The position numbers were made by a program, and so were the translations under genes. Positions 54,201 to 62,900 of a stretch of 64,000 bases of DNA are shown here, piece after piece; within the stretch, counting starts at the first letter, position 1; every line of letters begins with the position of its first letter. The notes beneath the pieces were generated by a model that saw nothing but the letters and a program-made list of their open reading frames with translations, was not told the origin of the DNA and made no database searches. This DNA is from Methylomonas rhizoryzae. GTDB lineage: Bacteria; Pseudomonadota; Gammaproteobacteria; Methylococcales; Methylomonadaceae. Location of the stretch: positions 3,534,001 to 3,598,000 of the forward strand of contig NZ_CP043929.1 in assembly GCF_008632455.1 (NCBI RefSeq), read 5' to 3'.

Positions 54201-54363
54201 CTTCGAATTGGCCGGGACTGAAGCGCGGATACACGTCGCGCTGCAAGGTCAGCAAGCCGCTCAAGCCGCCCAGCCAAATCAACAACATCAACAAATTGGC
54301 GGCCACCGGATTGGCGGCAAACCAGCTTAGCCAGGAACGGGCGTTCGACCGGGAAGCGCTCAT
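51268..54363 (-). CDS. RND efflux permease (AcrB/HAE1-like)
   Basis: A 1031-aa inner-membrane pump of 12 membrane segments with two large periplasmic loops. The proton relay pair is in AMGILVDDAIIIGE (two aspartates, equivalent to AcrB D407/D408). N terminus SWFAANPVAANLLMLLIWLG and GVVVNDSMVLLDYIHEH (second copy) are typical of the tripartite family. It probably exports the product of the upstream NRPS with the adaptor and outer-membrane factor in the same operon; 12 bases follow the adaptor stop. Confidence 0.9.
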   Translation of the reverse strand: MSASRSNARSWLSWFAANPVAANLLMLLIWLGGLSGLLTLQRDVYPRFSPGQFEVVAFYPGAGPADVETAVCIPLEEAIHDLPGIHHLDTGVFEGECQIKVGVAPGHDRETLMSAARGRIDALTRLPKSVEKIEVREARRDDDDGVIWVALYGQVEPLALKNLGERIRGELTALPGVSQAVDYGRMQYEIGIEVAAERLRQYGLTPARLAAAIRQASLDLAGGALKTPAGDLLLQVRGAARSGDAIADLPIMIRPDGALLRVRDVATVKDGLGEKTLYWRHDGLPAQGWEIHAEAGGIGVAQQVRDYVQRTQAGLPAGVRLKTWWDDSIAFEQRIDTLLEDGLSGFVLVWLVLTLFLRAQVAWWAGMGIVTSVLGTLWCMPILGLSLNMLSLFGFLLAMGILVDDAIIIGESVHSEQQRPGVDPLSAAAAGVQKVALPVGLSIAIAAAAFLPGLFLPGWSGAMMRPIVWIMILTLLFSLAEALLILPAHLAVPAGRPERFPGLARWRDGVNRGLHAWIVGRYRPLLAWALGNRYLVLSLFLALLLLTGGLYAGGHVRQAMNPDISKDAFWARLSVPPGTAPGQTRALAERVERALLDYRDELERAEPGYGVLIGQETLIWEQEAGFWLELSAQARQRIKVDDFVREWRRRIGELGNARLDFIVREGDVPYDIVLNLAAADPQRLREAAAALKRTLSAYPGVYDVLDSDMAGKPQLRLHLTEAGAALGLSLDDLAEQVRQAYYGAEAQRFQRGRSEVKVMVRLPLEQRRSLDDLYRLPIVLPDGNYSVLAHVAKLEFEPGVSQLTRRDRQRVLEVAARVDPALADLNAIYADLERQALPALHSRFAGLQAEFGRERQEQQQTLRVLARNTAMALCAIYAMIAVAFRSYALPLVFLLAAPLAWCGAVLAHAALGMPLSMESLVGMIAASGVVVNDSMVLLDYIHEHKARAADRLSLIADACTARFRPIFLAFITNFAGFLPTLLESSEQAQFLVPMTLSLAAGLLFGMLASLLLTPVCYAVLQDWRRSDDPTV

Positions 54364-54375
54364 GCCGGCATCCGC

Positions 54376-55497
54376 TTAGCGCTCGGCATCGCCGGTCTCG
54401 ACGACCACCCGCTGCCCGGCGACCGGTGCGTCCAAGCCGGACACCACCACCCGGTCGCCGGCCTGCAAACCGCCGCCTATCCAGACCCGCTCCGCATCGC
54501 TACGCAGCACCGGCAGGCGGCGAATTTGCAAGGTATCGCCGGCAACGACCAGCACCGCTTCCTGGGCGGCGTTCAAGGCCGCGCGCGGCAATTCGAACAC
54601 GCCGTCCAATTCCCGACCTTCGATTTCCGCGCTCAGAAAAGTCCCCGGCAACAAGGCCGGATCGCGTTCCGGCTCCTCCAAACGCGCCACCCAATATTCC
54701 AAACCGGTCGCCGCATCGACCATGCCTTCGCGGCGCACGATACGCGCCTGCCGCCGCACGCCGCGCTCGGCGCTCAGCCACACGGTAGCACCGCTCTCCG
54801 CGTCCGGTAAATAGCCGATCTGGGTTTGGTTCAGCGGCAACCGCACTTCGGCGGCTGCATCCGCGTATATCCGCCCCAGCGCCTGACCGGGCTCTACCGT
54901 TTGTCCGGTACCCACCCGTTTTTCTTTCACCCGTCCGCTAAAGGGGGCGCGAATTTCGCAACGGCTACGTAAAAATTTGGCGTCGGCCAATTCGGCCTCG
55001 GCCTGTTTCAACCGAGCCGCAGCCTCTTGCAGCTGCGGTTCGCGTAGCGACAGCGGCGTGGGTTTACCCTGTCCCAGCACCTGCCATTCCCGGCGCGCTT
55101 GCTGGGCCGCCGCCTGCTCTTCGGCCAGTTTGCGTTTGGCTTCGGCTAACTGGGTTTCCGCCCGCACCACAGCCAAATCGTAGGCGCGCCCGGCCAGTTT
55201 GACCAACACGTCGCCGGCCCGGAAACGGCCACCGGCGACAAAACCCGCCGCCACGGCCTCTACCCTGCCACCGGCTTCGGAGGTCAAATCGATTTCCCGC
55301 ACCGGCTGCAGCACCCCCTGACTGTGTACCGGCAAACGCAAGCGTTGCGGGCTGACGCTAACCACCTTGACTACCGGCAACGGCACCGCATTTGCTGCAC
55401 TGGGGGGCGCCGAACCTGCGGCCAGCCAGAGGCTGCCGGCCGCAGCCGCCAGCAATACCGCGGCCGGCAGTACGAATTTCCGCTTCCCGCCGCTCAT
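54376..55497 (-). CDS. RND periplasmic adaptor (membrane fusion protein)
   Basis: A 373-aa protein with an N-terminal membrane anchor (VLPAAVLLAAAAGSLWLAA), lipoyl halves (VHSQGVLQPVREIDLTSEAG and CEIRAPFSGRVKEKRVGTGQ), a helical hairpin (LAEAKRKLAEEQAAAQQARR) and beta-barrel end. It links the pump to the outer-membrane channel. The ATG overlaps the preceding stop by 4 bases. Confidence 0.9.
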   Translation of the reverse strand: MSGGKRKFVLPAAVLLAAAAGSLWLAAGSAPPSAANAVPLPVVKVVSVSPQRLRLPVHSQGVLQPVREIDLTSEAGGRVEAVAAGFVAGGRFRAGDVLVKLAGRAYDLAVVRAETQLAEAKRKLAEEQAAAQQARREWQVLGQGKPTPLSLREPQLQEAAARLKQAEAELADAKFLRSRCEIRAPFSGRVKEKRVGTGQTVEPGQALGRIYADAAAEVRLPLNQTQIGYLPDAESGATVWLSAERGVRRQARIVRREGMVDAATGLEYWVARLEEPERDPALLPGTFLSAEIEGRELDGVFELPRAALNAAQEAVLVVAGDTLQIRRLPVLRSDAERVWIGGGLQAGDRVVVSGLDAPVAGQRVVVETGDAER

Positions 55498-56927
55498 GCG
55501 CCGCCGCCCAAGGCCAAATAGAGCGCGAGGCGATTGTTCAACAGATTCAGCCGCGCCCCCAACAACGCGGTTTGCGCAGTCAGCGTGCTGCGGTAGCTGT
55601 CCAGTAAAGTCAAAATGTCCACGGTACCGTTACGGTAGGAATAAATCGCCAGCTCCCGGCTGGTCTCGGTTTGCTTGACCGCCCCGGCCAAGGCCTGTTC
55701 GCGCTCGAGCAGCTTGTGCTCGGCGGCCAGGCTTTGTTCGACCTCGCGCAAGGCGTTCAATACCGTTTGTCGGTACAGATGCAGGGCTTCGTCGGATTGC
55801 GCCGCGCGCAGATCGATATCGGCCTGCAAACGGTCGCCGGCGTACAAGGGTTGGCTCAAGCCCAGGGCCAGATTCCAGGCCGCCGCACGCGGATCGCTCA
55901 AATCCGCCAAGGTATTGCCTAAACTGCCGCCGCCGGCCGCTAAATTTACCCGGGGCAACAAGGCTTTGCGCGCGCTGCTCAGTCTATGGTCTTGAGCACG
56001 CAGCCGGGCGAAAGCCGCGACGATATCCGGACGACGGGTCAATAACTCGGCCGGCAGGCCGGCCGGCAGCGGTTCCGGCAAGTCCGGCAATTGCCGGCAA
56101 CGGCCGGTTTCGCCGGCCGGATACTGCCCTAACAATACTTCCAGCCGGCGTTGGCCGAGCTGAATCCGGTTGTCGGCGTCCTGCAATTCGGCGCGGGCGT
56201 CGTTCAAGTCGGTCAAGGCCAGACTCAAATCCAGACCGTCCGCCAGCCCCAAGTTGAAGCGGCCTTGCAGCAAATCGACCAAGGTCGCCCGGTCGTCTAT
56301 GGAGGCTTGCACCACCGCTAGCCGCTGCCGGGCTTCCGCCAACTCGAAACAGGTTTGCACGGTCGCCGCCGCCAGCGACAAGCCCGCCCCGCGCCAATCG
56401 GCTTCGGCCGCTTCGGCGCTCAAGCCGGCCGCTTGGCGGGCGTCAGCGATGCGGCCCCACAGGTCCCATTCCCAGCTCAAATTCAGCGGCAATGTCCACA
56501 GCGTGCCGTCGTCGGCATAGGCCCGGGCCTCCCGGCCGGCGCCGGCGTGCGCAAAGCCGGGCGCCAACTCCAATTGCGGCCGGGCCGGCGCGCCTTCGAT
56601 GCGCGCTTGAGCCCGGGCTTGACGGATGCGCGCCGCGGCGGCCTGCAAATCGTTGTTGCCGTCCAAAGCCGCCGTCACCAATGCGACGGCGTCGGGGTAG
56701 CGAAAGCTAGCCAGCCATGCGCCGACTTCGCCTTTTTGTGCGGCGACCGGCCGCGCGCGCCAGCTGACCGGCAACGGCACCGTTTCCTGCAACGGATCGC
56801 GTGGCGGGGTCTGCACGCAGCCGGCCAGAAAGCACAAAACCCAAGCGACCAATAGCCGGTTCCGTAGCGTGCCGGAACGTTTATCGCCCCTGCTCGCCGC
56901 CGCGTCGTTAAGCTTCGCCATCGCCAT
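55494..56927 (-). CDS. RND outer-membrane factor lipoprotein (NodT/OprM type)
   Basis: A 477-aa TolC-fold protein. The lipobox is LAGC (VLCFLAGCVQTPP). Two OEP repeats: about 80-270 and 280-477, with NLSWEWDLWGRIADARQAAG and the later ALNALREVEQSLAAEHKLLE. It starts inside the last codons of the NRPS gene (20-base overlap), so its translation is coupled to it. Confidence 0.88.
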   Translation of the reverse strand: MAMAKLNDAAASRGDKRSGTLRNRLLVAWVLCFLAGCVQTPPRDPLQETVPLPVSWRARPVAAQKGEVGAWLASFRYPDAVALVTAALDGNNDLQAAAARIRQARAQARIEGAPARPQLELAPGFAHAGAGREARAYADDGTLWTLPLNLSWEWDLWGRIADARQAAGLSAEAAEADWRGAGLSLAAATVQTCFELAEARQRLAVVQASIDDRATLVDLLQGRFNLGLADGLDLSLALTDLNDARAELQDADNRIQLGQRRLEVLLGQYPAGETGRCRQLPDLPEPLPAGLPAELLTRRPDIVAAFARLRAQDHRLSSARKALLPRVNLAAGGGSLGNTLADLSDPRAAAWNLALGLSQPLYAGDRLQADIDLRAAQSDEALHLYRQTVLNALREVEQSLAAEHKLLEREQALAGAVKQTETSRELAIYSYRNGTVDILTLLDSYRSTLTAQTALLGARLNLLNNRLALYLALGGGA

Positions 56928-59900
56928 CCTTACCCAACAGGGTAACCAGGTCGGCCAACAAATCCGGATGACGGACGATGCCGGCGTGGTCGCTGTCTAT
57001 CCGGGTGGAACGCAACACCCGGTTGCCGCAGGCTTGCTCCACTACGTCTTGCGCCATGTCGGCCGCGTCGCCGGCCGCAGCCGACCACCAGCAATGCATG
57101 CCGGTTGCCAATTGCGGCAGCCGGTACGCACTACTCAAAGCTGTCAGATGTTGCATGATCGCCATGCCATTTTGTAAATCCAGCAATTTAACCCAATCCG
57201 CGCCCGGATGCTCGCGGCTTAACCGTTCCGGCAAAGCCGTCAATTGCGCAGGCGAAAGACCGGCCCCTTCGGTTGCGATGCCGTCTAGCAATCCGCCGAG
57301 ATGGTCGCTGTCGTCTTGGTCGTCCGCCTCGGCGTCGAAGCCCGGTACGAAACCGTCGACCAATCCGAGGAAAGCCACTTCGCGCCCCTCCTGTTGCAAA
57401 CGAGCGGCGATGCTCAACGCCAGCGCACCGCCCAGCGACCAACCCAACAAATGCAGCGCACCGTGCGGCTGACGTTGCCTGATCGCCTCGGCATAATCAT
57501 CGGCCATCTGTTGCAGCGACAAATCGCGCCAATCGGGATTTAAAAAACTGCGGCACAACACGCCGATCACCGGCCGTTGCCCGGCCAAGGCCCGCGCCAG
57601 CGGATAATAGCCGAACACGGTACCGCCGGCCGGATGCAGACAAAACAGCGGCGGCAAGGCGCCTGCGGCCTTGTTCAATTCGACCAGCGGCGACAGACCG
57701 TTATCGGCGCCGGCGGCCAAGGCAGCTATCGTCGGGTTCTGCAACAAGCGGCTGAGCGGCAAATCCCAACCCAGCCGGCGCTTGATCGCCGATACCAAGC
57801 GCAAGGCTAACAAGGAATGCCCGCCCAACTCGAAGAAATTGTCGTCCACGCCAACCGTCTCCAGGCCCAGCACTTCCTGCCAGATCTCCGCCAGTTGCCG
57901 CTCCAGCGCGTTGCGCGGTGCGGTGCGGGCCGCTGCGGCTTGCTCCGGCTCCGGCAGGGCTTTGCGGTCCAGTTTGCCGTTGGGCAATGTGGGCAATTGG
58001 GGCATCAGCAGGATATGCGTCGGCAGCAGGTAAGCCGGCAGTTGCCGGCTCAAGGCCAGACGCAACGTATCCGGGTCGGTCGCGCCCGCGCCGGTCGGCG
58101 CCGCGTAGGCCAACAAGCGGCCTTGGCTGTCTACCCGCACCGCCGCTTGCGCCACGCCCGGCTGGGCCAGCAAGGCGTTTTCGATTTCCCCCGGTTCGAT
58201 GCGGTAACCGCGCAGTTTGAGTTGCCCGTCGGCCCGGCCCAGAAATTCGATCACGCCGTCGCCCCGCCGCCGCGCCCGGTCACCGCTGCGGTACATGCGG
58301 GCGCCGGGACCGGCGAAGGGGTCCGGCAAAAAGCGTTCGGCGCTGGCACCCGGCCGATGCCGATAGCCTTGCGCCAAATCGAGCCCGCCGATATACAACT
58401 CGCCGGCCGCCCCGCTCGGCAAGGGGTTCAAGTCGGCGTCCAGAATATAGGCGTTGCGGGCGCCGACGCAGCGGCCTATCGGCGCGTACAGGCTGTCGCA
58501 AGCGGCTTCGGCCTGCCAAACCAGCGGGCTAATCACGCATTCGGTCGGGCCGTAGGCGTTGAACATCCGCTTAGGCCGCACGCGGCTTTGGATCAGGGCC
58601 AGTTGTTCGCGCGGCAAGGCTTCGCCGCCGACCGTGCAGCCAAGCAAGGCCGGCAGCGTTTGCTCCGGCTCCAAGCGGCGCGCCAATTCGGCCAGATAGG
58701 CCGGCGGCAGGTCGATGCGGCTGATGCCTTGTTCGAGCAGGGTTTGCAGGGTCTGCTCCAGGCTCCAGCGAGCCGGGTCGCCGATGATCACGGTCGCACC
58801 GCAAAGCAACGGCACGGCCCATTGCTCGATAGCCGCGTCGAAACTGAACGAGGCGAAATGCAAGCAACGTTCGCCCGCGTGCAGCCCGTATAACGCGGCC
58901 ATCGCCGCGCAATGCCGGGCCAGCGCGCCGTGCGCCACCGCCACGCCTTTGGGTTGTCCGCTGGAACCGGAGGTGTAGATCAGGTAGGCCAGGCTTTCCG
59001 GATGAAAGGCCGCGGCCGGCGGCTGTTGCGCTACGCCGGACAAGTCCAGCCGGTCCAGAAACAGGCCGCGCAACTTGCCGGGCAGCGGGGCGATTGGCGC
59101 GGCGCAGTCTTGCGCCTCCCCGGCCCAACCTATCCACCAGGCGGCGCCGGCGTCTTCCAGCATGTACCGCAAGCGTTCGGGCGGATAATCCGGGTCCAGC
59201 GGCACAAACGCCGCGCCGCACTGCCACAGCGCCAGACTGGCGACTAGCATGTCCGCCGACCGCGGCAGGCACACACCGGCCACTTCGCCCGGTTTCAAGC
59301 CCTGCGCGACCAGACAAGCCGCCAGCGCATCCGCCCGCCGCAGCAACTCGGCGTAGCTCAAACAGGCGGCGCCGGCCCGCACCGCCTCGGCCGCCGGACG
59401 GTGCAGGGCTTGACGACGGATCAGCTCGGGCAGCAAAACCGTATCGGTCGGCATAGCCGGCGTCGGCGTCGCGTGAGATTGTCTATCCTCGAAGCTGATC
59501 GCCCCCAGCCGCTGCTGGGGAGCGCGAATCAAACCCAGCAATACCCGGCGCAGGCGCTCGGCCAGATTATGCACGTCGGCGGGGCTGAAATACCGTTCGC
59601 CGTAATCGAAGCCGATTTCCAGCACCCGGCCCATGCTGACGTCCAACGTCAAAGGATAATTGGTCCGATCGCGCTGTTCCAGGCCGACCACTTCCACGCC
59701 GCCCGCCGCTTGTCTCAGCGCCGCGTCGACCGGGTAGTTTTCGAACACCAGCAAGGTATCGAACAATTCTCCGCCACCGCTGCCGGCCCAACGTTGCATG
59801 TCGTACAACGGCAGGTATTCGTATTCGCGCATGTGCAGATTCATAGCCTGCAGCGCGCGCAACCAATCCGCCGCCGGCCGGCCGGATTCCATGCGCACCG

Positions 59901-62900
59901 CCAACGGCAAGGTATTGATGAACAAGCCCAGCGCCCGCTCGGCATCTGGAACTTCCGCCGGCCGGCCGGCCACCGTGCTGCCGAACACCGGCATGCGCAA
60001 GCCGGTGTAGTGCGCAAGCACAAGCGCCCAAGCTCCTTGCAGCAGCGTGTTCACGGTTAGATGTTGCTGTTGGGTAAAACTTTGCAGTTCGGCAGTCTCC
60101 TGTTCGCTGAGCCGGCATTGCCAATAACCGTGACCGGTTGCCTCCGGCTGCGCCGACAGACAAGCGGCCAACAAGCAGGCTTGTTCCGCGTCCTGCAGGG
60201 TTTGCCGCCAAAACGCCTGCCCGGCCGCGCGGTCGCGGCCCGCCAGCCAGGCGATATAGTCGCGGTAGCGGCCGGACGGCTCCGGCACTTGCCCGGCATA
60301 AATAGTCATGACTTCGCCGAACAACAGCGAACTGCTCCAACCGTCGAGCAGCAAATGGTGACTGGTCCAAATGATGCGGCATAAGCCGCCGGGCAAATCG
60401 ACCAACGTCAAACGCTGCAACGGCGGTTTAGTCAGATCGAAGCCACCCGCGTAATCGACTTGTGCCAAAGCCGCTAAATCCGTTCGGTCGATCGGACGCT
60501 GCCGCCAGTCCAAATAGATTGTAGGTACATCGGCCTGCCGGAAAACCGCCTGCAGAGGCGCCGGCCAATCGCCGTGCCAAAAAAAGCCGCTGCGCAAAAT
60601 CGGATGACGCCGGCCGACCTCGCGCCAGGCTGCAAGGAAACGTTGCGCATCCAAGCCGCGCAAGTCCACCGCCAGCTGCGTCACGTATAGGTTGGCTTCC
60701 GGCTCGCGCAGCGCATGAAACAAAATGCCCTGCTGCATGGGCGATAAGGGGTAGAGGTCTTCGATGTCGGCGTGCGCGAACGGCAAGGCCTCCAGTTGCG
60801 CCTGCTCGAGGCCGGCCAGCGGCAGGTCGCTGGGGGTCAGGCAGGGGGTGGCCGTCAGGCAGTGGGACAGCAAGGCTTGCAAACGGGTTCGATAGCGCCG
60901 GATCAGCTCGGCAATGGTTTGTTCGCGGTAACGTTCCCGGCTGTAACTCCATTCGATGCGCAGCCGGCCTTGATATACCTCGGCGTTGATTTCCAGGGCG
61001 TAGGCCAACGGCGCGCCGGGGTCGCGTTCCTCGCCGCCGGGTTCTACAGCCGGTTCCAGCAAGGCATCGCGGTCGAAACTGTTGTCCAGCTGGCCCAGGT
61101 AGTTGAACAGCACCGGCGGCTCGGCCGTTATCGCGTTCGTTTGCTCGGCGTCGGCGGCCGGGCCCGCCAGATAGCGGATCACGCCGTAGCCCAAGCCCCG
61201 GTCCGGCACCTGCCGCAGCTGTTCCTTGACGGTTTTGACGGCGCTCGCAGGATCGGCGTCGCCGCTGAGTTTGACCGGGTAGACGCTGGTAAACCAGCCG
61301 ACGCTGCGGCTTAAGTCCGGCGGCGTTTGCGCGTCGCTTACGATCAGCTCGGCTTCCCGGCCGTGGCCTTCCAGGGCGATGCAGACCTGCGCTTGTCCAC
61401 TGTAATCGCACAGGGTTTGCGCCAAGGCGGTCAACAGCAGGTCTTGGATGCGGGTGCGGTAGGCGGCATGGGCCGGTTGCAGCAGTTGTTCGGTTTGTGC
61501 GGCCTCCAGGCTCAGGCTTAGGCTGGCTCGGTCGCGCTGCTGCGCCCGGCCGTTCGGGTGGTCGCAGGGCCAGGCCGGGTCGGTCGGCAATTGCCGTTGC
61601 CAGTAGTCGCGCTGGGCCTGTAAGGCCGGGCTGCGGGCGTAGGCTTGCAAGGTGTCGCCCCAGGTTTGGTAGCTGGCGGTTTTGCCCGGCAGTTGCGGGG
61701 GGTGGCCTTGGGCGATTTGCCGGTAGGCGCTGCCCAGGTCTTCCAGCAGGATGCGCCAGGACACGGCGTCGACGATCAGGTGGTGGGCCAGCAACAGCAA
61801 GCGCTGGCTGCCGTCGGCCAGGTCGATCAGCGTGGCTTGGAACAGCGGGCCGCGTTCGAGATTTAGACTGCGCTGGGCCTTGTCGGCGATGGCGCGGATG
61901 TCGGCGGCGTCTTGCGCGGTGTGTCGTTGTAATAAGGCGGCGTGGTTCGTCGTTACGTCGGTGGCCGGCGCATAGGTTTGCTGCCAGCCGTCCGCTTGGC
62001 GCACATACCGCAGGTTCAGGCTGTCGTGGTGCAATACTAGCGTCTGCAAGGCTTGCGCCAGGACCTCGGCCACCAGCGGGAGGCGGGCTTTCAACAGCAG
62101 CGATTGGTTCCAGTGCGCCGGTCTGGCCAAGCCTTGGGCGAAGAAGGCCTGCTGGATAGGCAGCAGCGGCGCGGTGCCTACCGCCGGCCCGGTCGGCGCC
62201 TGGGCGGACGCGGCCAAGGGCCGGGCGACTTGGGCCAAGCCGGCGATGGTTTGGTGTTGAAACAGTTGTTTGGCGGTGAAGCTCAGGCCGTGCGCCCTTG
62301 CCCGGCTGACCAGTTGGATGGAGACGATGGAGTCGCCGCCCAGTTCGAAGAAGTTGTCGTGCACGCCGATCGTCTCTCGGCCTAGCAGGTCTTGCCACAG
62401 TTGCAGCAGCAGGGCTTCGGTCGGGGTGCGGGGGGCTTGGGCCTCGGTCGTTGATCGAGTCGGCGCCGGCAGGGCCCGGCGGTCGATTTTGCCGTGGGCG
62501 GTGCGCGGCAGCCGCTGCAGGCGCAGCAGGCGGGCCGGCACCATGTAGTCCGGCAGGCGTTCGGCCAGGACGGCTTTGAGTTGCGCTTCGCTCGGGTAGG
62601 CGTCGGTTTCGGTATGCGGTGCGTACCCTAGGCTTGAATCGGCGTGCGCATGCGCTGCCACGCTCGGCTGCCAATAGCCGGTCAGGTAACGGCGGCCGTC
62701 GTCTTCGCGCAGCAGCACGTAGGCGTCGTCTATTCCGGGCAATTGCCGTAACGCGGCTTCGATTTCGCCGGGTTCGATCCGGTAACCGCGCAGTTTGATT
62801 TGCTGGTCGGCCCGGCCGAGGTAAACCACCACGCCGTCGGCGCCGCGCCGCACGATATCGCCGCTGCGGTACAGCCGGCTGCCGTCGGCGGCGAACGGGT